Assembly: GCF_011806385.1 (NCBI RefSeq)
Contig: NZ_JAATOX010000003.1
Coordinates: forward strand, 23,813-87,812
Direction: 5' to 3'
Source: Phaeobacter sp. HF9A
Lineage (GTDB): Bacteria; Pseudomonadota; Alphaproteobacteria; Rhodobacterales; Rhodobacteraceae
Length of the DNA: 64,000 bases
Below are positions 19,159-26,970 of the stretch, piece by piece. A model generated the notes under the pieces. That model did no database searches and was not told the DNA's origin. It was given only the letters and a program-made list of their open reading frames with translations. How positions within the stretch are numbered: position 1 is the first letter of the stretch; each line of letters begins with the position of its first letter. A program made the translations under genes and the position numbers.

Positions 19159-19231
19159 TGTAGGTGCCCCCATAGTTCTGCCATTTTGGCACTGAAGACT
19201 GCCATTTTGGCCTGAAAGAACTGCCATCGGC
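19159..19231 (+). repeat. Left end of transposon A with TnsB-site-like repeats
   Basis: TGT terminus, CCCATA at 19169-19174, then three direct repeats: CTGCCATTTTGGC at 19178-19190 and 19199-19211, and CTGCCATCGGC at 19221-19231. Spacing is 21-22 bp, as expected for arrayed TnsB-binding sites on one DNA face. That TnsB binds here is inferred from Tn7. Confidence 0.8.
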
Positions 19232-19317
19232 ATCGGATCAGCGGGGCTCTTGCCTCGCTGATTGCATTTGAAACGCCAGCTTCCTATCAAAGGGAAAATG
19301 GTCGGAAAGGGATGGTC

Positions 19318-19866
19318 ATGGCCAACTGGTATTCGGCTGACCTGCACCTTGGTCACCAACGCATCATCGAGTTCTGCAAACGTCCTTTCGTCTCGACGGA
19401 CGAGATGAATGCTGCGCTCATCCGGAATTTCCAAGGCTGCGTCGGCCATGACGACGATCTCTGGATCTTGGGGGATTTCGCATTCGGAAAGGACGCCGGG
19501 AGGATGGAGAACTGGTTCCACCAGCTGCCGGGCCGCAAGCATCTGATCATCGGCAATCATGACGATGAGGCTGTCGTCTCCCTGCCTTGGAACAGTATCG
19601 CATATATGGCCGAGATCAGGGGTGGGGAGCGCGACCTGGTCCTCTGTCACTACCCGATGATCACCTGGAATGGCGCACGCAGGGGCTCATTACAGCTGTT
19701 CGGGCATGTTCACGACCAGTGGCGGGGGGCGCGCAACAGCGTGAATGTGGGTGTTGACCAATGGGATATGCGCCCGGTGCAGATTGGCGAGATCGAAAAA
19801 CGGGCTAGGAGACTTTCCGTAAACAAGCATTGGAACGATGTGGAGCATGGCAACGACCTTAGCTGA
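19318..19866 (+). CDS. Calcineurin-like metallophosphoesterase (element A)
   Basis: 182 residues from MANWYSADLHLG (an ATG 6 nt earlier is equally possible; GGAAAGGG precedes). It holds a complete metallophosphoesterase metal site: DLHLGH, GDFAFG, GNHDDEA, CHYP and GHVHDQW in the right order and spacing for a two-metal phosphoesterase/nuclease. It lies 153 bp inside the left end, convergent with tniQ. A close relative occupies 50503-51063 beside the second tns module, so it is likely a regular companion of this transposon family. Substrate unknown: it could act on nucleic acid, cyclic nucleotides or be a defence gene. Confidence 0.85.
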   Translation: MANWYSADLHLGHQRIIEFCKRPFVSTDEMNAALIRNFQGCVGHDDDLWILGDFAFGKDAGRMENWFHQLPGRKHLIIGNHDDEAVVSLPWNSIAYMAEIRGGERDLVLCHYPMITWNGARRGSLQLFGHVHDQWRGARNSVNVGVDQWDMRPVQIGEIEKRARRLSVNKHWNDVEHGNDLS

Positions 19867-20008
19867 ACTCTGCGAGGTGTTGTGCCGCGACGGAGGAGCA
19901 ACGCAGCCGATGTTTACTGAGCGGGTACTGTTGAAAAACTCAGTCCTTGCCTGAAGTGAGCGCCAGATGAGCTACCTTTCACGACAAGTTTGCGCTTCGC
20001 GCCCTCTA

Positions 20009-21910
20009 TCAGCCCAAATCTTCGACCAAGCCTTCAGGCAGCGTTTTCCCGCGTAGTGCCAGACAAAAATCGGCCTCGTACAAAATTTCGGCCCACCTTC
20101 GGCGGATCTCGGACCTCGCATAAAGGCGACCATTCGCTTCCGTTCCCAGGTCCAGTGGCTCGAGACCGACCTGCTTAAGGATCGCGGCAGTCGTGTTCGC
20201 CCGCACCTTGAACAGATCTGAGAGTTCTCTCATCGGCATGTACACCGCCAGGAATTCCTCGAGCGTACCCGGGGTGATTACAAGCGCAGCCTTCCTCGAA
20301 CTTGCGCTCCGTGATTTCACCGCGACCAGATCCTGCCGATCGAGCAACGCTTGGATCGCCGCATAGGTCAGGCCCAGTTGCTTCGCCAGCGCTTCCCTCG
20401 TGAAACCTTCGACCCCCACGCCCTCAAGATGCGGCCAGATCTCCTCCACGTCTACGCGGAGCCCTGCATAGCCCTGTCGAGAGATATCGACATGAACGGC
20501 TTTCAGTTGACCCGAGAGGATCAGGCGTACGAGTTCCCCTGCGCCGCAGACCAGCTTGCGGGCAGCGATCTGGAGGTCGCAGGCGGTCGCGGGCATCTCT
20601 TGAACGGGAACGGGCGTGGCGGCCTTGATCAGCCCGTCGAGCAGGTTTTCGACCTTCTGCTTGGAGAAGTGCGGAGTGATGTCGCCGAGCCCCTCCTGAG
20701 GAGTGAGGAGCCCATCCGCGACAAGCGCATCGAACTGTGCACGGGGCGCATCCAGAAGGTGCATGGCCTGTATTCGGGTTATACCATCGTTCAGACGCAA
20801 TCGGATTGTCTCCGCGGACTCGGCGTCGAACGTCCCCGGCGCAAGTACTGCGCCCGTATCGGGGTCGAGCTTCAGGAAACCTGCGGCCACCAGCGCGGCT
20901 CTGATGCGCTTCCCCGCCACTCTGCACTGCCGGCTGAAGGTCGCGAGCGTATGTACCCGGCGCGCGGTGACGCGCTCCCCCAGCACCAGATCTCCCTCTC
21001 CGTAGGGGAAGGCTTCGATGATGTACTGGCGCATGAGTGCCTTCAACGGCGCGTGATAGGGCTGACGCGCTCCACGACTCAGCCATTCATAGAGCGGTCC
21101 TAGATGCCCTTGTGCCTTCTCATGAAAACTCGGGCGCGGCAGTTCATCCCGCAAAGCTGTCAGAATGGCAGATGGCCCTTGAAGGGCAATAGTCAGACCC
21201 AGATCGGTCGCGTCACACAACGCCGGCTGTTCTAGCTCGCTCGGCGATGTTGCCGCCCCATGGACAAGAAGCACACCAAGCAGCGTAACAAAGGAAATGG
21301 CCGGATTGAGCTCTACGGCATCAAGCCATCCCAACTTCGCCTCTCCCATGATCCGTCCAGCAATGTAGCGCGTCGCCTTGGACGGGGAGGAAACGACTGC
21401 TCGATCTGCCAGCTGCAGGATCTCGTCGCGATGGGTGCGAACCCGGCGACTGAAGTCATGCGGAAAGCTACCATCCCCCAACGGGTCGAGCGCAACCAGT
21501 GCCACGCCGTGTGTCGGGCACTCTCGCAGGAAGGCCATCTGCCAACCGGCCTGTCCCGTGAAGCCATTCTGCCCAGTGGTCTCTAGCTCTTCCGCTACGC
21601 ACAGCGGGCATAGACGAAGCTTTGAGCGCACGATCCAGCGGCCCTCGACCAACTGACCTGCCACCCGATAGCGGCGGTGAATGTCCTGTACCACAGCGAA
21701 GCGCGCGATCGCCTCGATTGTGCTCCCCGACAACGCAGCGAGGCCGCGCATCTGCGCGGCCTCGCCTGCCGAGATAGCATACAGATCCAGATCAGCAGCT
21801 GCACAGAAACTAGCCCCACACTCAAAGCCACAGAAATACGCCAGTCTCGAGGCGTAGGATGCAGGGCTTTCCCCCAGAACAAGCGGCAGGGAGGCGCGTA
21901 GAGGCTTCAT
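20009..21910 (-). CDS. tniQ: TniQ/TnsD-type target-selection protein (element A)
   Basis: 633-residue TniQ-family protein that links a DNA target to the TnsC ATPase. The N-terminal TniQ domain begins LPLVLGESPASYASRLAYF. A zinc-binding region follows at about residues 115-155 with LRLCPLCVAEE and FLRECPTHGVAL (Cys-x2-Cys ... Cys-x2-His). The long C-terminal part has several helix-turn-helix-like segments (for example EALAKQLGLTYAAIQALLDRQ). The length is that of sequence-specific TnsD-like proteins, not the short TniQ of RNA-guided systems. Its start overlaps the tnsC stop (ATGA). Since the element sits 17 bp after nrdJ, this protein probably recognises the nrdJ 3' end as TnsD recognises glmS; that is inference. 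Confidence 0.9.
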   Translation of the reverse strand: MKPLRASLPLVLGESPASYASRLAYFCGFECGASFCAAADLDLYAISAGEAAQMRGLAALSGSTIEAIARFAVVQDIHRRYRVAGQLVEGRWIVRSKLRLCPLCVAEELETTGQNGFTGQAGWQMAFLRECPTHGVALVALDPLGDGSFPHDFSRRVRTHRDEILQLADRAVVSSPSKATRYIAGRIMGEAKLGWLDAVELNPAISFVTLLGVLLVHGAATSPSELEQPALCDATDLGLTIALQGPSAILTALRDELPRPSFHEKAQGHLGPLYEWLSRGARQPYHAPLKALMRQYIIEAFPYGEGDLVLGERVTARRVHTLATFSRQCRVAGKRIRAALVAAGFLKLDPDTGAVLAPGTFDAESAETIRLRLNDGITRIQAMHLLDAPRAQFDALVADGLLTPQEGLGDITPHFSKQKVENLLDGLIKAATPVPVQEMPATACDLQIAARKLVCGAGELVRLILSGQLKAVHVDISRQGYAGLRVDVEEIWPHLEGVGVEGFTREALAKQLGLTYAAIQALLDRQDLVAVKSRSASSRKAALVITPGTLEEFLAVYMPMRELSDLFKVRANTTAAILKQVGLEPLDLGTEANGRLYARSEIRRRWAEILYEADFCLALRGKTLPEGLVEDLG

Positions 21911-22926
21911 CGCGCAAGCTCCGCGCGGTGTTTCCGGATCAGATTGCGCATCTCCTCCCGGCGCTCATACTGATCGCGATCGGGCAGGATCTGACGCACG
22001 GAAACGGCCTCGTAGTCTGCAGATAGGAACGGGTTCATGCCGTCGCTGCATCCCGAATAATGGCGGAAGTGCCGCGAAAAATCCTCTCTCCGCAACTCGC
22101 TTCGTCCCTCTTCCAAGCCGAAACGCAAGGACTCGATGATCATCTTCAACATCCAGCCAGGTTGGTAGTCCGCCGCATGGAACAGGCGGGGCAGGAATCG
22201 TGCGGTTAGAACCTTCGGGCAGACTGTCATCCCAACGAGGGACGCGTAATGCTCGATGGCAGAGCTGACCTCGGGCCCCTGATCCGCATGACTGACCGGC
22301 TCAATCTTAACGGTCCGAACCCTCCGTACGACCTGTGTTTCGGTGTTGATAAGATCAGCCAGCTCGAGGGTTCCGACCAGCAGGAGGTTCACCGGCCAAT
22401 CGATCTCGTTGACCAAGGCCTTGAGTGTGTTAAGCGAAGAGTTGAGCTCGCGCCCCCGCTGGTTGAAGATGAGCTCGTGGACTTCATCGAGCACGACAAA
22501 GTTCACACGTTGGATCCTCAATTGCTGGAAAACCACAGCCCAGATCGTACCGATCTTTTCCTTCTTCGGGACGGGCGCATCGAGAGCCTTCAGCAGGTAG
22601 GCCCCTGTGTCCATCAGCGTCGTGCTGGCCGGAATGCGCACATGTACATACCGGCGTTCGTTTCGCTGAAGCCCCTCATAAAGAAACCCCGACTTGTCCA
22701 GAAGCTTCTTCGTCATGAAGGACTTGCCAGCACCGGGATCGCCAACAAGCACGATGGCCTCGCACTCGGCCCCGTTGCCCGCCTCGTGGTCGGCGATCTT
22801 CTGGAAGAACAGGCGCTCGAATTCGACCCGCAAGTCGCCATATTTGGGCGTCTCGAACAAGGTGGACTTGGCCGCGGCCAGTTTGCGGGCGGCCGCGAGC
22901 CGCTGTGCGGTGGAGACGTCAGTCAT
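21907..22926 (-). CDS. tnsC: TnsC/TniB-type AAA+ ATPase (element A)
   Basis: 339-residue AAA+ regulator of transposition. Walker A is LVGDPGAGKSF at about residue 62, Walker B is NFVVLDEVHEL at about 142, and sensor-type LLLVGTLEL follows, all matching TniB/TnsC. It would polymerise on target DNA, receive the signal from TniQ and activate TnsAB. It overlaps the tnsB stop by 8 nt and tniQ by 4 nt, so the four genes form one translationally coupled operon. Confidence 0.93.
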   Translation of the reverse strand: MTDVSTAQRLAAARKLAAAKSTLFETPKYGDLRVEFERLFFQKIADHEAGNGAECEAIVLVGDPGAGKSFMTKKLLDKSGFLYEGLQRNERRYVHVRIPASTTLMDTGAYLLKALDAPVPKKEKIGTIWAVVFQQLRIQRVNFVVLDEVHELIFNQRGRELNSSLNTLKALVNEIDWPVNLLLVGTLELADLINTETQVVRRVRTVKIEPVSHADQGPEVSSAIEHYASLVGMTVCPKVLTARFLPRLFHAADYQPGWMLKMIIESLRFGLEEGRSELRREDFSRHFRHYSGCSDGMNPFLSADYEAVSVRQILPDRDQYERREEMRNLIRKHRAELAR

Positions 22927-25096
22927 TGGATACCTTCCAGGCGCGTTTCGTTTCGGGTGCTGTCGCGGTGTGCTGCTCGGGCTCAGGTGTCACCTCTGGA
23001 TCAAGAGACAAGGGGAGATCCTCCTCCTCGACAGCGGGCGTCTTTTCGGACGTTTGATACGGCTCGATCACCTCACCAATCAGGCCGCCCTCGAACGTCA
23101 CCGGAGCTGGCGCGGGGGCATCGCCTAAATCGACCCCGATTCTGAGATCCCGTTCGCCTCGCGCGATGTCCTCGTCAGTCAGGCTATGTGGCGTCAGACC
23201 CGCTCGCAAGGTGGCTACGATGTCGGTCTCTCGAATGAGACGCAGTGTCCGATCCACGACAGGCTGCTGCAGACGTGCATCTTCCCCATGCTGCGATGCA
23301 AGCTTGCGGCGTTCACGGGTCCATGCGGCGTAGGGAATCCCATCCAGCCCCGGCTGGCGACATTTGGCCGGATACCACTCCGTACCGATACGCACGGAGA
23401 CATGCCCGATATCTGTCGGATCAACCCGAAGGTCGACGTCGCGCTGGTGCGAATGGAGACGCATGTTCTGCAGTTCAGGACACGCATAGTCGAGCCCTGC
23501 GAACTGGACACCCCGCTCGCCGACACGACACTGCGCCTTCAGGCCAAAGATGGCCCGTCGGGTATGCGGTGGAGGCGGTGGTGACACAGACTTTTGCGCC
23601 ACGAGCCGATCCCAGCAGTTCTCCGGCGTCTCTCCGTATAGGCTGCGGTGCGGTCGCTTGTGATAGACGTCCACGATGAACAAGACGAGGATCATTGTCA
23701 GCTCGTCGTCCGTCAGCGCCGCGAGGTCTTCCGGGACGTTCGCACCTTTGGCTAGGATACTCTCGAATGTCCGTGCCGTGATCAACGGCATGACTTCCGT
23801 GCCGAAGGTACGAAAGATTCGCTCTCCCGCTCCGCGTAGGAACGGCAGCCCAGCAGGGGCACCCGCACGACCGACGCGGAGATCAGTGAGGCAAGTCTCG
23901 AATTCGGGCCCGATGAACTCTGGGCCATTGTCATGAATGACTTCGAAAGGTGTCCCGCACTGATGCCACGTTCCCAGCGCATTGAAGGCACGTGCGACCT
24001 CGGTCTTGTCGCGTGTGACCTGTTCGATCACGGCGCTTGCTTCCTTGGCATTTGCCTCTTTGCAAACCTTGATGCCGACAACACACCGGGTCGCCACATC
24101 GATAGCCATAATTACCCATCGCCGTCCCCGCGGGATCTTCTGGATAACCTCGGGTGCCAGCAGATCGATGAGTGCAGTGGTTGTGAAGAGTGTCTGGGCA
24201 TCCACCATCCAACTGTCGATCTCGATGCGCCGCAGCGGGATGTCCTCCATCAGGCCAGCCCCGGAAATCCTGAACTTGCGGTTGGCTTCCTCGACACCCC
24301 AACGCCGCGCATAGGTGGGATAAGGATCCATCGCGTTCAGGGCGTTCGTGGTCGCCTTACGCCCCGGTATTCTAAGCGGCAGCCACCCCTTTGCCTGCCT
24401 CGCCGCATTCTCTTCGCGAAAACGCCGATTGACGTGCTGGATAACGTTCTCGTCGCCCGGTCGACGCCCTGTTCCGGCCTCACAAACCTCCCGATTCAGG
24501 AGAAGCTGGGCTTCAGGCTCCAAACGGGGCTGACGGTTTCCGCAATTGTGCCACTTCGGCAAAACCGCACCAGTATTGCCTCCGGATTCATCGATTTGCT
24601 TTATGATCTCCCGCGCTTGTCGCGTTCTCGGCACCAGATATCGTGTTCGCAGATCCAGACCGGAGTTTCTCCGTTTCGCAGCCTCCGCCCAGAACGTCTC
24701 CATGTCCTCATCTACCATCGCCTGGATGATTGGCCTGCATTCTTGATACGATGCATCCGTCTTTTTGAGCTTACCGGCGTGGTAGAGCTCATAATACCGC
24801 GCATAAAACCGGCTCTTGGCGTAGGCAAGGAACCTGTCGCGATCAGATGCCAGAGAGACAAACCGGTCTCTGCCCTCAGCCCGAAGCTGCGTCCGGACCG
24901 GGCTAAAATGAAACCTGTCCCAGCGCCAAGTCTGGCTGCGAATCTTAAGGGCCAGATCCGGATAGGAGATGTGGATCTCAACATCCAGCATATCGAGACG
25001 TTGAAAGATGAAACCATGCGGGTCAGCGCGCAGTGGTCGCATTTCTATCCCGTTATCAATCACGCGATCCAAGCGGTCGAAATGGTACCGGATCAT
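22919..25096 (-). CDS. tnsB: TnsB/TniA-type DDE transposase (element A)
   Basis: 725-residue Mu/retroviral-integrase-type transposase that joins the 3' ends to target DNA. The catalytic residues sit in WVIMAIDVATRCVVG (Asp), FEVIHDNGPEF (Asp) and GAGERIFRTFGTE (Glu), followed by the YHKRPH(R/G) segment and a beta-barrel domain. N-terminal helices before residue 250 are likely end-binding domains. ATG 25096 is chosen because it overlaps the tnsA stop as ATGA. Present in one copy and intact, so the element may be able to move. Confidence 0.93.
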   Translation of the reverse strand: MIRYHFDRLDRVIDNGIEMRPLRADPHGFIFQRLDMLDVEIHISYPDLALKIRSQTWRWDRFHFSPVRTQLRAEGRDRFVSLASDRDRFLAYAKSRFYARYYELYHAGKLKKTDASYQECRPIIQAMVDEDMETFWAEAAKRRNSGLDLRTRYLVPRTRQAREIIKQIDESGGNTGAVLPKWHNCGNRQPRLEPEAQLLLNREVCEAGTGRRPGDENVIQHVNRRFREENAARQAKGWLPLRIPGRKATTNALNAMDPYPTYARRWGVEEANRKFRISGAGLMEDIPLRRIEIDSWMVDAQTLFTTTALIDLLAPEVIQKIPRGRRWVIMAIDVATRCVVGIKVCKEANAKEASAVIEQVTRDKTEVARAFNALGTWHQCGTPFEVIHDNGPEFIGPEFETCLTDLRVGRAGAPAGLPFLRGAGERIFRTFGTEVMPLITARTFESILAKGANVPEDLAALTDDELTMILVLFIVDVYHKRPHRSLYGETPENCWDRLVAQKSVSPPPPPHTRRAIFGLKAQCRVGERGVQFAGLDYACPELQNMRLHSHQRDVDLRVDPTDIGHVSVRIGTEWYPAKCRQPGLDGIPYAAWTRERRKLASQHGEDARLQQPVVDRTLRLIRETDIVATLRAGLTPHSLTDEDIARGERDLRIGVDLGDAPAPAPVTFEGGLIGEVIEPYQTSEKTPAVEEEDLPLSLDPEVTPEPEQHTATAPETKRAWKVSND

Positions 25097-25797
25097 GAGC
25101 ACATCCCCGCTGCGACCATCGTCTCTGGAGCGATCCGGCCAGGCGTCACCTGGCGAAGAACTCGTTCGAAGATGGCGAGAACGGCAGCGCGATACCCACG
25201 ACCGTCGAGACCAAGCACCTCGAGCATCTTCCGGATGGAAATCGTGCCTCGGAGGTCTCTGGAGAAAGCCGCGATACGCAGCTGTAGGTGTTCCTCGCGG
25301 TCCCGACGGAAATAAGCAAAGAGCGAGGCATTGTGCACGACATCACGGTCCAACATGCGCTCCGTAACCAGCAGAACCTCATCGGCAAAGCCACGCGGCA
25401 TCTGTGTTTTCACATGCGGCAGTAGCCGACGCAGAGGAGGCGCTCGATATTCGGAGCGATAGGCCAAAGCGATTTTCCGGCCTGAGCGGAGGCGGACAAG
25501 AAAGTCGAAGTGGTGCTTATGGATTTTCGGATCACCCGGCAGGATGAACTCGACCGCACGCGGCTGGTCCCAAACGTCTACGACATCGGGCAGAGAGGCG
25601 AGATACCAAAACAGGTTCCGCTCGCCCCAGCTCTCAAAGACGAAGATACGATCTCGACTATCAGAATCGAACCGCCAGACCAGACGGCCACGAAAACTGG
25701 CAGACGAACGTTTCGGTGGCAAGCGCGTGGCGCGGGTTGGTTCGGGCGGACGAAAACAGGCGTCGGCGACATATCGCGACGTGACAGGTGCACTCAT
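25093..25797 (-). CDS. tnsA: TnsA-like endonuclease with altered active site (element A)
   Basis: 234 residues from MSAPVTSRYV (AAGGAG 9 nt upstream; a longer frame to 25872 has no such site). The fold matches a TnsA-type PD-(D/E)xK nuclease that cuts the 5' ends. A Glu is in FESWGERNLF, and KHHFDFLVRLRSGRK carries the Asp. The third motif, where the paralogue in module B has Glu-Met-Lys, reads Ala-Tyr-Arg here (IALAYRSE). The downstream part (FADEVLLVTERMLDRD) aligns well with module B's FAETLVLITEENYDQ, so the alignment is firm. Loss of the Lys and its Glu partner suggests weak or no 5' cleavage, which would give cointegrates; Arg might still partly serve. Confidence 0.8.
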   Translation of the reverse strand: MSAPVTSRYVADACFRPPEPTRATRLPPKRSSASFRGRLVWRFDSDSRDRIFVFESWGERNLFWYLASLPDVVDVWDQPRAVEFILPGDPKIHKHHFDFLVRLRSGRKIALAYRSEYRAPPLRRLLPHVKTQMPRGFADEVLLVTERMLDRDVVHNASLFAYFRRDREEHLQLRIAAFSRDLRGTISIRKMLEVLGLDGRGYRAAVLAIFERVLRQVTPGRIAPETMVAAGMCS

Positions 25798-25874
25798 GAC
25801 ACCACACTCCTTTTGGAACAAGCGAAGCTCCCCCGCGACAACCGAGCCGCGGGGCATTGACTTTTGCATCAAGT

Positions 25875-25916
25875 GGGGCGATCAAGAGCTATAGACAGCG
25901 ATCTTCTGATCGCCCC
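25875..25916. promoter_or_regulatory. Wide inverted repeat upstream of tnsA (element A)
   Basis: Perfect 9-bp arms GGGGCGATC (25875-25883) and GATCGCCCC (25908-25916), 24 bp apart, in the 176-bp gap between the regulator gene and tnsA. Two half-sites about three helical turns apart suit a dimeric or looping repressor controlling the tns operon. Confidence 0.5.
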
Positions 25917-25973
25917 GAGGGCTTGGCAATTGCAGTTGCCGGGTCCTCTTTCGTTTGGGGACTGTGGAGGTAA

Positions 25974-26195
25974 TTACTGCATTTGAACCTCCCAGTCCGG
26001 TCCCCAGACATCATCGAAAGGCCGGTCGATCCGCTTACAGATCTCGTGCATAATTCTTTCGGATGTTCGGCGTCCTGCACAGACATTGGCGACTGTTCCG
26101 CGCGTAACATTCAGGTCGCGCGCCAACGAGGCGAACGATTGTTCACGATCCTCAAGCTCACGCCTGATAAGGCGGCATCGTTTTTCCAAGGTCAT
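25974..26195 (-). CDS. Ner-like helix-turn-helix regulator (element A)
   Basis: 73-residue DNA-binding protein. The helix-turn-helix is in FASLARDLNVTRGTVANVCAG, followed by the DDVWGPDW tail that parallels the Ile-Trp-Pro end of Ner/Nlp regulators of transposable phages. A diverged counterpart precedes tnsA in module B (51379-51615). Likely role: repressor of the tns operon and of itself. Confidence 0.8.
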   Translation of the reverse strand: MTLEKRCRLIRRELEDREQSFASLARDLNVTRGTVANVCAGRRTSERIMHEICKRIDRPFDDVWGPDWEVQMQ

Positions 26196-26299
26196 AGGCC
26201 AGAATACATGGTTGCTTCTGCCTAATTGGATATCTTGAAGCGAATCGGACAGTCAAGGATGAAACAACTCAAGACATTGATTTTAATGGGTTAAATGTC

Positions 26300-26320
26300 A
26301 GTTCTACTTTTAACATTACA
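26300..26320 (-). promoter_or_regulatory. Motif upstream of regulator gene, shared with module B
   Basis: Read on the minus strand, the 21-nt block starts TGTAATGTTAA and ends AGTAGAACT. Module B has TGTAAGTTAA...CAGAACT at 51224-51244, at nearly the same distance from its regulator start (125 versus 153 bp). In A it also lies in an imperfect dyad (GTTAAAAGTAG / CTGACATTTAAC, 26290-26315). An autoregulatory operator is most likely; an old transposon terminus (TGT start) is the alternative. Confidence 0.5.
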
Positions 26321-26439
26321 ACCGCCCCAAACCCAATAAACGGCTTTCCGAAAACACTTGCTCCTCGAGAATTTTAGTCAGCAGTGAGTTCGGCCCACAG
26401 CCGAATTTCGTGCCGGGCGCGGCGGGTGACCGGTGTTCA

Positions 26440-26945
26440 GGCCGGAGCAGATGGGGTGGATGGCTCCCGCTCCCGGCGTCGCAATGCGCCATACTGCAGG
26501 TGTCGTAAACTGCAATTGAGAGGAGCCACCCCATGCAAGTTACTTCGTGGTTCGACAGCGCATCCAGTTGATCAACATGCTCCGAAGCCTGGCCGCGGAG
26601 TTCGGGATCACCATCGCTCGGGGCGTCGCGCGGGCCATCGATTTTGCGAAAGAGATCATCGAGGGCAAGCAGTCCGGGTTCCCCGAGCTCGCTCAGGACG
26701 TTCTGCGGGTCCTCAGCGTCAGTTGGTCGAGCTGCACAACCGCCTTCGCTGGTACGAAATCACCATTCGCATCCAGGCTCGTCTCAGCCGGCAGGTGCAA
26801 CTCCTGCAGACCATTCCCGGCGTAGGACCGGTGACCGCCTCGGCCGTCGCCGCCACGATTGGGTCGGGCCACCAGTTCAAGAGTGGGCGGGAATTTGCGG
26901 CGTGGCTTGGTCTGGCACCGCGCAACCACTCCAGCTTTAAGGGAG
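26440..26945 (+). pseudogene. IS110-family transposase remnant
   Basis: Pieces of an IS110/IS1111 transposase in two frames. First VRQRIQLINMLRSLAAEFG (from about 26547), then after a frameshift near 26700 the hallmark C-terminal LLQTIPGVGPVTASAVAATI ... SGREFAAWLGLAPRNHSS. It stops abruptly after that, 30 bp before the end of the oppositely oriented membrane-protein gene. The typical ISxx leader GAGGAGCCACCCCATG precedes. Non-functional. Confidence 0.8.
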
Positions 26946-26970
26946 TTGGTGTATTTTTACCGGCGGAACG

